From positions 1-64,000 of the forward strand of contig NZ_JAGQEE010000006.1 in NCBI RefSeq assembly GCF_018304945.1: 64,000 nucleotides of DNA, in the 5' to 3' direction. The notes beneath the pieces were generated by a model, which did no database searches, was not told where the DNA came from, and worked only from the letters and a program-made list of their open reading frames with translations. This stretch comes from Collimonas humicola (GTDB taxonomy: Bacteria; Pseudomonadota; Gammaproteobacteria; Burkholderiales; Burkholderiaceae_D). How positions within the stretch are numbered: position 1 is the first letter of the stretch; every line of letters begins with the position of its first letter. The position numbers and the translations under genes were made by a program. Shown one piece after another: positions 1 to 9,125 of the stretch.

Positions 1-1
1 T

Positions 2-3000
2 TACGAGGGAGGGCTGATTGGTGCGGCGGAAAAAATAGCGAAGGAGATTGTGGGGGAGGCTCCCTGGCTCGCACTGGGTGCAGGCAGCAGAGAGGCAATG
101 AAAGCGTATGTCAGTGCATCGCTCGATGCCGCGCTGGAAGAAAAGGGAGAGGAAGCTGCTACGTCAGTCAGTGACGAGGGCCCTACAGCGACACACGGAG
201 AAACGCTCAGACCGTTGAATGCCAGAGAGGAGCTGTCGCGTATGGCGGCCGACTCTTCTGACCCGAAGCTTCGGGCACTCGCTGCGCGCTTGCTGAGACA
301 GCCTGGCGTTGAGGATATTCGGCTGTGGCAGTCGAATCTCAACGACCGTAGCTTTTATGACCTGTCCGGCCGCTGGATAAAACTGAGCGCTGATGCGTCG
401 GACTGGGAAAAGATGCACGAAATGACCCACAGTCTGACCGCACATAAATTGCGGTACGGACTGAAGAACCCGTCGTCAGAGCTGGGGCAACAGGTCGCGC
501 AGCTCGATACCCTGCGCAAGAAAGCAAAGGACGCTTATAAGGGTACTGATAAAAATACTTTGTATTACCTGAAAGACATGGATGAGTTCGTGGCCGGGCT
601 GTACTCCGGCAACAGCGACTTCATCGACCATCTGAGCGCCATAGATACAGAAGGCAGGAGTCTGTTGTCGCTGGTGATGGAGGCCATTTGTCTGATACTG
701 GGTCTTACCACGGAGCACGAGACTGCCCTGACCCGGGCAATGGGATTGACCGATAAGGTAATGGGTACACCACTGGCTACAGCAGACGAAAGGGAAGAGG
801 GGAAATTATACCTCATTTCAGGCCCCTCGTCGGGAACCACAAGCTTTAAAAACACTGCCTCTGCCCGGAGTAGACCCTCTGCTCCTGCCAAGAAAATATC
901 TTCCGAGCCGCCGACCAGGGCAAGTGCCGCCAACTGGACCACCTTTGATGGTAATAAAATATCCGGTGCATCGCGTGATGAATTGGTCGGATGGCTTGCC
1001 GGCCTCACTCGGTATTCAAGAGGTCAATGGTTTTCCTCGCGTAGCTTTGCAAATGATTTTGACACAGATCTTAAAATTTATCTTGCTGAACAATATTTTA
1101 TTTATGATGAAATGATTTCAGGATCTGATTATTTTAAGTGGGTGAGCGATTTTAAGAAATGGCCCGTTAATTTTCAGAGAGACAATAGAGTGGTGGGTCT
1201 GCTTCGTGACCCCAGGTCGCCGGCTGATTTTCCATCAGGAAAGGGATTTTTATTCACCCTTAAGGATAAACAAGGGAATGTTTTATTTTCTAAAACATAT
1301 TTCCCACAAGGAAGTGGCAATGATATCAACAGCGACGGGGTGTGGCATAAAAATATTCTTGAACAAATAGAAGCTGATATGAATACCCTTCCGGAGGATA
1401 AACGTATTAGCATTTCTCATATAACAAGTAGTTATAATAGTACTCAGCCTGTTATTGAATCAGGTGCCATACCTAAGAATGGTCGTAATATATTTGTCGC
1501 CGGACAAAATAGCCTGGTTTCAACTGCAAATTTTGAGTTCGTGAATGCAACTGATAACACTATAACAGCTCCGGTAAGAAATGAAGCGCTTGGCGAGGAT
1601 GCATCGGGTGCTGAAGGAGGTGCTCAGCAGCAGGCGCCGCAAGTGAGTTCCCCGGACGGGTCTGGTAAAAAAGTGGTAGAAAAAACGCATATTCAGGGGA
1701 CAAAAATCTGGGAGTCTGATAATCAGCAGACATTTTCCTTACAAGGAGAAAGAGATCTGGTTGCTGGTGAAAAAATACTGGTATCAGTTACAGATGGACA
1801 GGGCCTTGTGGAGTATACGGAAATTACCATTCCTGCTGAGAATCTCGATAAGAGTAAATGGCCGACTTATGTTGCCTCAAAAATAAACAGCGTCATGGAA
1901 CGCGCTCGGGTAGGGGATATTGATAGTCAGAATCCGACAGCGCCCATTGGCCTGAAAACTGCTGGTGGTAACTATTTGTGGACCACGAACGGTGAAGTTG
2001 CGGAATGGCAAGTCGTCAAAGGAGGAACAGCTGCGGCTCTGCCAGCACGGAATAACGTGCAATGGCGAGTTCCAGCCAGTGGCACCGGGGCGACAACTCC
2101 ATCCAGATTGGCTTTTCCGCGCCCGCCATACTCTGATGAGCGACTGGTTGTTTGGGTTGAAGATAAAAATAGCGGTACATTAATTGAGAGGCTGGAGGTC
2201 CCAGCTATTCAAGACCCAGATGGAGAGAAATTGGGTGACGAAATTAATAAGCGTGCCAGTCATCTTCGGGTTGGTGAACTGTCTCAGGGAAAGATTGTCC
2301 CCTCGAATTACGTCGAGGATAATATTTTCTGGGTGGATGATGAGAATTATGTCGTCAAGTATGCCCTGGTTCCTGTAGAGACCCTTGATAAAAACTTGCA
2401 ATTACAACAGCGTCATCAACTCCTGAGTCGGATCCACAAAAATCCTGCAGAAACTCGAGCGTTTTTTGCTTATGGAAAGCATCATCCATACACTGCATTG
2501 GATCGTGCTGAAATAAATAGATTGCTAACAATGAGCGATAACGACCGGCCTGGAGAAATTTCACAAATAGAAACAGAATTAAGAAGCCCTGATCTTTCGA
2601 CCCAGCAGATGCTTAATAATGAGTTGTGGATTGATGAAGAGAAAAATTTTATTAATGATATTGTTACATTTAGAACCAGCAAGCCATTGTCGGCGGGTTC
2701 GCCTGCAGAGGATACCTCTTTTGCCAAAGCTAAAACAGATGCCCTTCGTTATTTCTTGAATAAATACCCGAATCTGGCGGGGGGAACTGGCATTTCATCA
2801 ACTACAACCGACCAGCATCAATTACTGGAGGCAGTGAATTCCATTTATAAAAATATGACTATTGAGCAACAAAATGATTTTGTTTTCGCTACTGCATTGA
2901 ATTGGAAGCTTGCAACGGACTCCAGTTTTCAAAACCAGATTTCTACCCTGACGACGGGAACGACTCTTGATTTATTCGCACTCCGCGAGGAAGTGATTAC

Positions 3001-5833
3001 GGATTATGAGACCGCAGTCTCGAAACATATATTCGGTAACGCAGATTCAATCACCGATAACTTTAAATCTCGCGAAGAATCTGGAACGGATGAAAAATAT
3101 TTCAAGCAGTATGCTGATTACATTAAAAATAATCTTGATGATGTGGCTAAAAGGACGTCCCAGCTGCTGGGAAGTCAATCTGGTATCAATAGCTTTGATA
3201 TGAATCGCTCGGTCAGTAAAAGTGTGAAAATAAATATGAAGGTGCCGGTTTATGTCGAAAACAAATCCTCTTATAGCTACGAGAGAGTAGAAAGGAATCA
3301 CCCTGCGACTGGTGATATTCATTTATTTAAGACCGATAGCGGACGTTATTTTATCTACAGTTCAGTAGGCGGATCGGTATTCCTGAAAGAAGTGAAGGAT
3401 ACCTTTACTGAAACTGAATTGGAGAACATGCTAAATGGGACAATTGATCCCCAATCGGGGATAAAACTGGAGAGCCTGTTCCGTGAAGAAATCTCACTGG
3501 ATGATGTCAGCACTCAAGGTGGATATGAATCATTTAATAAAACTAAGAGACCTGGTGAATCAAGCCGAGGTAAGTATAATTTCAGTGCAACAATTGAAAG
3601 TAATGGTAATTTAAAAACAAAGCTAGATACTTTGAACTCAGCCTACCTTCGCAGCACAGTAGCTCAACATAGGGAACAGAATTTTAAGCTGAATAGTTGG
3701 GAAAAATTTCGTGATGCGATAATCCCTTTTTATAAGCGCTGGAGCCGCTCCTCTAAAGATCCGACTTATAAACACAGCGATGAAGATTCGTATAACGATT
3801 TAATGAGTTTATTTGGATTATTCTCTGTTGGTGCTGCGGGCCGTACTGGCCTAGCAAGAGCTGGCAGGGCAACGTCAGGCGTACTTCGTAACGGCAGGCC
3901 CGCTAGTGCGCGAGCCATGCAGGCAATGATTGGTCGGGGCGCACAGGCCGCTGCGCCTGGGCTTCGTGAAGCGCTAAAGGGAATGGCAACACAGCTAGCC
4001 AGTGAAGCGTTTCCTCCACTGGATTTGGTCAGAGCGGCTCGTGCGGGTGTCGGGTATACACGACGCGCATTCACGAGAACTGGTAATATCAATGGGCTTC
4101 AGAGTATGGCTGAGGGGAGCCAATCCATTCTGAGTAATACGCCATTCAGGCCTCAAAACAGTGTTAATGTCGACCTATCCGACGCACAACGCTATCAGCC
4201 ATTTGGTTATAATTCTGTCAATGCCCCGAAAAATTTATTTACAAAAGACGGAAAAATATATCTTAGAAGGAACGATGGAATTTTCGAACTGGACGCAAGG
4301 CATGGAGGCAGAACGTTAAGAGTTCGAGTACCTGGCCAGCCATCTCATACTGGCCCAGAAATAATACATACAAACCAGGGCTTTATAAGGAAGGAGCCCA
4401 GTGGGCTAGGGGGAGGGAGGAGTTGGGCAGGATCGCGTATACCACTGGGTGATATGCGCGGCAAACCCATTCGGGGTACTCTCGGACGTGATCTCTACGG
4501 TCAGGATAATCCGCTTTCAAAACCTCGATCGGATGGGAGTAAAACAGGTCCATGGCCAGGTGCGGGTGGAACGATGCCCGAGGATATGCCAATTAAAGAA
4601 ATACCGCGAGTAACGGAAGAGCCGTGGGAAGGCGCACGTGGAACGATGTCCGGGGGTACGGAAGGCCAAGGGAGAAGTGGAGGATCACACACTAGAGGTT
4701 TGCTTAACGCTAATCATCAGCATCCTAGAAGGTTGGGAACTAATCCAATTCTCAGAGATGGGACAGAACAAATTATTCATACGCGGACAACTTATTCGGG
4801 CGTAAAACAGGAAGTCACCAGGAAGTATGTCGGTAGGGATGTCATAGTGTACTCCGTTAAAGGGGACCCGGCTGGAAAGGTCGAGGTGAGCGCTCATGGC
4901 GGATTTTACCCTCATACGAATACAATGCGAGTACGTCAGGGAGAAACCATAGAATTTCGGGCCCCTCATGGCGATGAGTTAATCGATGCTGGTGTCGGCG
5001 TGCCAAATACTGGTGCAAGGCCACATTCAGTCGTGACGGCGCGATCCACTCGCATAGATTGGAATCAACGCTCAAATCCTAGGTCCCCTGGTAGCTCACA
5101 CCCTCCACCTGTAACTGAATATAATGCGCGGGGGACCTCCCAACAAGGACGAGTTCGGAATTATAAATTGATGCATTACGAGAATGACACTGAGGCTGGT
5201 ATTGCAGGGGCTTTAACTCATAATCGAACGCTGGTTGGGCAAGGAGCACCGGGCGTGACGAAATACGATATCGTAACGATCAGAAATCGCTGGTATAGCG
5301 AAGTAAACGAACCGACTTTTGAAAGCGTAATTAAGACACTGAAGACACTCCCTAATCCCCCCACCACATTTACTGCTAATTTCTGTCGATCCAATTATCT
5401 TCGGGCATTTCCTGGTAGCACTCGTACTGGACTTGCGCCGGGTAAATATGCGGTCCGCGGACAGAGACGCACCTACGACATTAGTAGTGGTCCACCGTAT
5501 AAGTTGTTGTCCAGCACTCCAATTGTAACGCTTATTAGAATACCATCCGCCACACATGAACCATTGGGGGATGAAAGTGTGGAGATTGACCTGGATGAAT
5601 ATACTCTCATTGAGGAGAGTGAAGATGACATGATGAACACCACCACTCAAGGCTCCCTTTCCGATCTTTTGAATGATGAAAGTGGGGAGATTGATTTGGA
5701 TGACTATGCCCTCATTGAGGATAGTGAAAATTCACCCTCTCAGTTTAGCACATCATCCTCTCAGTTGAGTACATCATCCTCTCAGTTGAGTACATCATCC
5801 TCTCAGTTGGATAATGGTTCACCTAATATATAA
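2..5833 (+). CDS. Very large toxin/effector-like protein, 5' end outside window
   Basis: The frame is open from the first base, so the GTG at 50 is probably internal and the gene starts upstream. More than 1,900 residues are visible. HEMTH (nt 416-430) is a HExxH zinc-protease signature, and a downstream DEFVAG (nt 581-598) offers an acidic third ligand, as in zincin domains of large phage or toxin proteins. Three degenerate repeats follow (about nt 1240-1520, 1765-1990, 2125-2355), each a beta-rich V.V.D..G core, then an IN/IE helix and an N-[I/Y]-[F/W] strand. A Gly/Ala/Arg-rich, moderately hydrophobic helical stretch lies at about 3800-4090. The region at about 4830-5400 (VSAHGG, then YDIVTI and NFCRS) resembles the Stv putative-adhesin domain at the ends of bacterial toxins. 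The tail has two acidic repeats and a Ser/Thr-rich repeat. Base composition is visibly AT-richer than all later genes. Toxin function is inferred; export route and target are unknown. Confidence 0.6.
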   Translation, partial: YEGGLIGAAEKIAKEIVGEAPWLALGAGSREAMKAYVSASLDAALEEKGEEAATSVSDEGPTATHGETLRPLNAREELSRMAADSSDPKLRALAARLLRQPGVEDIRLWQSNLNDRSFYDLSGRWIKLSADASDWEKMHEMTHSLTAHKLRYGLKNPSSELGQQVAQLDTLRKKAKDAYKGTDKNTLYYLKDMDEFVAGLYSGNSDFIDHLSAIDTEGRSLLSLVMEAICLILGLTTEHETALTRAMGLTDKVMGTPLATADEREEGKLYLISGPSSGTTSFKNTASARSRPSAPAKKISSEPPTRASAANWTTFDGNKISGASRDELVGWLAGLTRYSRGQWFSSRSFANDFDTDLKIYLAEQYFIYDEMISGSDYFKWVSDFKKWPVNFQRDNRVVGLLRDPRSPADFPSGKGFLFTLKDKQGNVLFSKTYFPQGSGNDINSDGVWHKNILEQIEADMNTLPEDKRISISHITSSYNSTQPVIESGAIPKNGRNIFVAGQNSLVSTANFEFVNATDNTITAPVRNEALGEDASGAEGGAQQQAPQVSSPDGSGKKVVEKTHIQGTKIWESDNQQTFSLQGERDLVAGEKILVSVTDGQGLVEYTEITIPAENLDKSKWPTYVASKINSVMERARVGDIDSQNPTAPIGLKTAGGNYLWTTNGEVAEWQVVKGGTAAALPARNNVQWRVPASGTGATTPSRLAFPRPPYSDERLVVWVEDKNSGTLIERLEVPAIQDPDGEKLGDEINKRASHLRVGELSQGKIVPSNYVEDNIFWVDDENYVVKYALVPVETLDKNLQLQQRHQLLSRIHKNPAETRAFFAYGKHHPYTALDRAEINRLLTMSDNDRPGEISQIETELRSPDLSTQQMLNNELWIDEEKNFINDIVTFRTSKPLSAGSPAEDTSFAKAKTDALRYFLNKYPNLAGGTGISSTTTDQHQLLEAVNSIYKNMTIEQQNDFVFATALNWKLATDSSFQNQISTLTTGTTLDLFALREEVITDYETAVSKHIFGNADSITDNFKSREESGTDEKYFKQYADYIKNNLDDVAKRTSQLLGSQSGINSFDMNRSVSKSVKINMKVPVYVENKSSYSYERVERNHPATGDIHLFKTDSGRYFIYSSVGGSVFLKEVKDTFTETELENMLNGTIDPQSGIKLESLFREEISLDDVSTQGGYESFNKTKRPGESSRGKYNFSATIESNGNLKTKLDTLNSAYLRSTVAQHREQNFKLNSWEKFRDAIIPFYKRWSRSSKDPTYKHSDEDSYNDLMSLFGLFSVGAAGRTGLARAGRATSGVLRNGRPASARAMQAMIGRGAQAAAPGLREALKGMATQLASEAFPPLDLVRAARAGVGYTRRAFTRTGNINGLQSMAEGSQSILSNTPFRPQNSVNVDLSDAQRYQPFGYNSVNAPKNLFTKDGKIYLRRNDGIFELDARHGGRTLRVRVPGQPSHTGPEIIHTNQGFIRKEPSGLGGGRSWAGSRIPLGDMRGKPIRGTLGRDLYGQDNPLSKPRSDGSKTGPWPGAGGTMPEDMPIKEIPRVTEEPWEGARGTMSGGTEGQGRSGGSHTRGLLNANHQHPRRLGTNPILRDGTEQIIHTRTTYSGVKQEVTRKYVGRDVIVYSVKGDPAGKVEVSAHGGFYPHTNTMRVRQGETIEFRAPHGDELIDAGVGVPNTGARPHSVVTARSTRIDWNQRSNPRSPGSSHPPPVTEYNARGTSQQGRVRNYKLMHYENDTEAGIAGALTHNRTLVGQGAPGVTKYDIVTIRNRWYSEVNEPTFESVIKTLKTLPNPPTTFTANFCRSNYLRAFPGSTRTGLAPGKYAVRGQRRTYDISSGPPYKLLSSTPIVTLIRIPSATHEPLGDESVEIDLDEYTLIEESEDDMMNTTTQGSLSDLLNDESGEIDLDDYALIEDSENSPSQFSTSSSQLSTSSSQLSTSSSQLDNGSPNI
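5736..5812 (+). repeat. 21-bp tandem repeat at the 3' end of the toxin-like gene
   Basis: Three 21-bp units (5736-5756, 5757-5777, 5778-5798) and a 14-bp partial copy encode an STSSSQL heptad repeated in frame. The last two full units are identical and the first differs at two bases, so the expansion looks recent. The coding sequence ends 21 bases later. Confidence 0.85.
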
Positions 5834-5857
5834 TTCGAAAACTTGGACAGAGAACAA

Positions 5858-6073
5858 ATGCTAAGCAATGAGGCCCGCTCCACAGGTCAAGATGACACCG
5901 TAGATGTGACGAGCAATTTTTCGATGATTGAAAGAGTCTTACTCGCTACGGGTACAGATCGGGAATCGCGCTCCGCCCTATTGCCACCATATTTTTCCGC
6001 AGGTCTTAAAAACAAACTGACCGAGCCAACGTTCCTGTCAGCATTCCGACGTGCCCGTCGGCCTGGAGCATGA
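5858..6073 (+). CDS. Small hypothetical protein downstream of the toxin-like gene
   Basis: A 71-residue reading frame begins 24 bases after the toxin stop. A TTG at 5843 would add five residues, but the ATG at 5858 has the slightly better purine-rich upstream sequence. The product is polar, with no signal peptide or membrane segment, and ends in an Arg-rich stretch. I do not recognise a family. Its position just behind a toxin-like gene would suit an immunity or accessory protein, but nothing in the sequence shows that. It could equally be a decayed end of the island. Confidence 0.3.
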   Translation: MLSNEARSTGQDDTVDVTSNFSMIERVLLATGTDRESRSALLPPYFSAGLKNKLTEPTFLSAFRRARRPGA

Positions 6074-6402
6074 CGGGGTAATCCCCCGGGGCGACTATCT
6101 AGTTTGAATTCAGGAAAATGGCAGCCCCGCTCGGAAGTTGTTAACATAGAAACGTTGCTATGACCCGAAACCTGTTTGGAATTATATTATTTTGGCATTA
6201 GCAGAACCGGCGGGCTTCTCATCATGTTCAAGGCCCAATGTTATATCGTTTGTCTTATTTAGAATTGTAAGTCCTTGTTTTGGTTGAGATCTCATTCAAG
6301 ACTTTATTCTGACGAAATAATGGGAGGGAATTTTGGGGCGGGGCAAGGAAGCCGCCCGCGGTCTTTGAAGCAAAGGCCGCAGGCAGTGTAAAACGGCTGT
6401 TT
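6074..6402. other. Gene-free stretch between the toxin island and the chromosomal backbone
   Basis: About 330 bases with no credible ORF. The left part is AT-rich like the toxin gene; the right part returns to high G+C. A G-U-containing hairpin with GCGGTCTTTG and CAAAGGCCGC arms (6358-6381) lies just past the stop of the minus-strand fusion gene and may help end its transcript. No tRNA, attachment-site duplication or transposase remnant was seen, so the island boundary is not defined. Confidence 0.5.
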
Positions 6403-8469
6403 TCAGGCTGCCTTGGGATAGTCCAGCCTCAGCACCGGATTGCCCAGGGCAAGGCCGCCGCTGACGTGCCAGGCGTTCCGGTAGCCGAGCCGGCGCAGGC
6501 AAGCGACGGCTTTGTCGCTGCGGTTGCCGCTGCGGCAGAAAAACACCAGAGGCACGGGAGCGCCACGCAGCCATAGACTCAGATGAGAGGCAAGGCGGCT
6601 GAGCGGCACATGCAGGACCGTTTGGCCGGGCGCCGAAGTCATTCCTGCCGCATGTTCATAAGCTTCGCGCACGTCAACCAGCAGTGCCCCCGGATGGGCG
6701 GCAAGGAATTGCGCAAGTGCGGCAGCTTCCAGGTGCATGCCGCTGGCGCTTTCTTCATGCGCAGGGTTTTGCTCCGCGCGCAGGCTGGTGCACAGCCGGC
6801 CGGTTTCATCGCGCGCCGGGCATAACAGCGTGTCCGGCTCGATCAGCGTGGACTCGATCGCCGCCGCCGGCAATTCGCCGATGAAGGCAAAATGCGGCGC
6901 AAACGGTTCTTCTCCGGCGCTTCCCAGCAAATAGGCCTGGTGCTCACCCTGCCTCTTGCACAGGAATTTCCGTTCACCCAGTCTCAGCTCGGAACTGCCC
7001 GGTGCCGGCCAGCCAAAGGCATCGTTGCCAGCGCCAGGTCCGGCATCGCTGCCCAGGGCCCGGGCCAGTTCGCAGCGGGCGCTGTCCTGCATTGGCAGTG
7101 CCTTGGTGCTGAGAATGGCGCGCAGCTGATAACCGTGGTTGCGCACATAAGCGGTCAGCCGCGGCGCCAGCAATGCCGACGGATCGATGATGACGCAGCT
7201 GCGGCTGGCGTCATCCGCCACCAGCCAGGCATTGGCGCCGTCCAGGTTGAAGCGGACTACCGGGTCGGCGGCAGCCGATGGCGCGGCGGCAGCGCCCTGG
7301 CGCCAGGCGAGGCCGCAATGTTCGATGCGCGCGCAGGCAGCGCTGATGAAGGCATCGTCGGCAAGCGGTCCGAACGACATGCGGATCGCGGAACTGCTGC
7401 GCCAGAGCGGCAGCTGCATCGCGTCCAGCACATAGCTGGGGGCGCTCTTGGCGGCGGAGCAGGCGCTGCCCGAGCTGACCCGCAGCTGGGCGGCGTCGAA
7501 CAGGTCCAGCAATTCCTTGCTGGCCAGCCCCGGCACGGAGAAGTTGAGCGTGGTCGGCAGGGTCTTTTCCAGCGGCTGATTGAACACGATGTCGGGAAAG
7601 GCAAGCCGCAGGCTGGCGATCAGGCGTGCACGGAAGCCATGCAGCTGCTGGTGGCTGCGGAAGGTGACGCCGTCTTCCAGGGCGCCCAGGACCGCACCGA
7701 GGGCGGCGATGCCAGCCATGTTTTCGGTGCCGGAGCGTTGTCCGGATTCCTGGCCTCCGCCCATGATCAATGGCGTGAAAGGCGCTCCCGGCCGGACGTA
7801 CAGCATGCCTACGCCTTTTGGCGCATACAGCTTGTGTCCGGAAAACGTCGCATAGTCGATGCGTGTCGCCGCCAAGTCCAGCTGCATCTTGCCCAGCGCC
7901 TGGACACAGTCGACCAGCCAGTAAGCGTCGCTGCCGCTTTGCTGCAATATGGCTTCGATCTGGGCCAGCTCGGAGATGACACCGGTTTCATTGTTGGCAG
8001 CCATGGTGCATACCAGCGCAGCATCGCCGGCCAGCAGGCGCAGGGCTTCGAGGTCATGCTGGCCATCCTGGTCGACCGGCAGTTTCTTCAATTCCAGGTT
8101 CAATCCCAGCAAACGATTCCAGTGCATCAGGCTTTCCGGCACGGCCTTGTGCTCCGTGGCGCCGTAGAGCAAAAACTTGCCGATGCGCTGGCCGGCCGAC
8201 TGCCGTTCACGCAAGGCGCACAGCGCGGACAGCACCGCGGTCTGGATGCCCTCGGTAGCGCCGCTGTTGAACATCAGGCGGCCGTCGCCGGCGCCGAGCA
8301 GGCGCGCGGCGCGCTGGCGCACCTGGCTCATCAGGGTCTTGGCCCGGATGCCGGTGGCATGGCTGCTGCTTGGGTTGCCAAAGCATTCTTTCATCGCCCG
8401 GGCGGCTGCGTCAATCGCGGCGGGCAGGACTGCTGTGGTGGCGTTGGCATCGAGATATATTTCAGTCAT
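6403..8469 (-). CDS. Cysteine desulfurase / degenerate metallo-beta-lactamase / rhodanese fusion
   Basis: A 688-residue protein with three sulfur-related parts. Residues 1-385 are a class V aminotransferase fold of the NifS/IscS type: the PLP lysine is in SGHK (K213) and the persulfide-forming cysteine in SSGSACS (C337). Residues 405-570 follow the outline of an ETHE1-like persulfide dioxygenase (ID at 428-429, AILST at 451-455, LLCPARDETG at 548-557), but the zinc/iron histidines are gone: the usual THxHxDH reads TKALPMQD, and PxHDY reads PARDE. Residues 580-688 are a rhodanese with active-site loop CRSGNR (C645). The likely role is taking sulfur from cysteine and passing it along the chain to the rhodanese. 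It is divergent from a DecR-like regulator. The domain calls at both ends are strong; the middle one is by pattern. Confidence 0.85.
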   Translation of the reverse strand: MTEIYLDANATTAVLPAAIDAAARAMKECFGNPSSSHATGIRAKTLMSQVRQRAARLLGAGDGRLMFNSGATEGIQTAVLSALCALRERQSAGQRIGKFLLYGATEHKAVPESLMHWNRLLGLNLELKKLPVDQDGQHDLEALRLLAGDAALVCTMAANNETGVISELAQIEAILQQSGSDAYWLVDCVQALGKMQLDLAATRIDYATFSGHKLYAPKGVGMLYVRPGAPFTPLIMGGGQESGQRSGTENMAGIAALGAVLGALEDGVTFRSHQQLHGFRARLIASLRLAFPDIVFNQPLEKTLPTTLNFSVPGLASKELLDLFDAAQLRVSSGSACSAAKSAPSYVLDAMQLPLWRSSSAIRMSFGPLADDAFISAACARIEHCGLAWRQGAAAAPSAAADPVVRFNLDGANAWLVADDASRSCVIIDPSALLAPRLTAYVRNHGYQLRAILSTKALPMQDSARCELARALGSDAGPGAGNDAFGWPAPGSSELRLGERKFLCKRQGEHQAYLLGSAGEEPFAPHFAFIGELPAAAIESTLIEPDTLLCPARDETGRLCTSLRAEQNPAHEESASGMHLEAAALAQFLAAHPGALLVDVREAYEHAAGMTSAPGQTVLHVPLSRLASHLSLWLRGAPVPLVFFCRSGNRSDKAVACLRRLGYRNAWHVSGGLALGNPVLRLDYPKAA

Positions 8470-8592
8470 CGTTTTTCATCGGACAGTAAGCTTGTCAATA
8501 GTCTACTGTTTCCGATGAATGAAGACATTCTAAAAATACCGGAATTTTGCTAAAATGGAGAATATTTATACCTATATATATTACAAAACAGC
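8470..8592. promoter_or_regulatory. Divergent promoter region of the desulfurase fusion and Lrp-type regulator
   Basis: A 123-base AT-rich spacer between two divergent starts. It contains a symmetrical A/T-rich run around 8562-8583, the kind of sequence Lrp/AsnC proteins prefer. No exact operator can be assigned by eye. Confidence 0.5.
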
Positions 8593-9072
8593 ATGAACAC
8601 ACTTGATAAGTTTGATCACGCCATTCTGGCGGCGCTGCAGATCGATGGCAGCCTGTCCGTCGCCGCACTCAGCGAAAAGATCGACCTGTCCAGCACGCCA
8701 TGCTGGAAACGCCTGAAACGGCTGGAAGAAGAGGGCTATATCGAGCGCCGCGTCGCCATCGTCAACCGCGAGAAGATCGGTTTGCCGGTGACAGTGTTCG
8801 TCAGCGTGCGCACCGGCCAGCACGACGAGAAATGGCTGTCGAAGTTCGCGGCGGCGGTGATGGCCTTGCCGGAAGTCCAGGAATTCCACCGTATGAGCGG
8901 CGATGTCGATTATTTATTGAAAGTCGTCACGACGGACATCCAGGGGTATGACGCCATTTACAAAAAATTGATCAAGATCACGCAGTTGCATAGCGTGTCA
9001 TCGGCATTCTCGATGGAACAGATCAAATCCACCACGGCGCTGCCGCTGGGGCTGGTAGCGAAGACCGGATGA
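8593..9072 (+). CDS. Lrp/AsnC family regulator, DecR (YbaO/CyuR)-like
   Basis: A 159-residue regulator with an N-terminal winged helix (residues 4-62; TPCWKRLKRLEEEGYI is the recognition region) and a C-terminal RAM/AsnC ligand-binding domain. From memory the sequence follows E. coli YbaO (DecR/CyuR), the cysteine-responsive activator of cysteine detoxification, unusually closely: TPCWKRLKRLE, EKIGL, GDVDYLLKV, and the end SSAFSMEQIKSTTALPL. It is divergent from the cysteine desulfurase fusion, which is its most likely target. That pairing supports cysteine or sulfide as the signal, by inference. Confidence 0.85.
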   Translation: MNTLDKFDHAILAALQIDGSLSVAALSEKIDLSSTPCWKRLKRLEEEGYIERRVAIVNREKIGLPVTVFVSVRTGQHDEKWLSKFAAAVMALPEVQEFHRMSGDVDYLLKVVTTDIQGYDAIYKKLIKITQLHSVSSAFSMEQIKSTTALPLGLVAKTG

Positions 9073-9125
9073 CCGGATTGCGGTGAATCCGGCCTTTGCC
9101 TGCCGCAGCTTGAACGCGCCGGCCG

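Noticed and set aside
50-52. GTG as the true start of the toxin-like gene
   Set aside because: The frame stays open to the first base of the window and no ribosome binding site with proper spacing stands out, so the start is more likely upstream.
6892-8553. A 553-codon open frame opposite the desulfurase fusion
   Set aside because: It is the high-G+C shadow of a protein with clear motifs; the shadow has no recognisable domains and biased composition.
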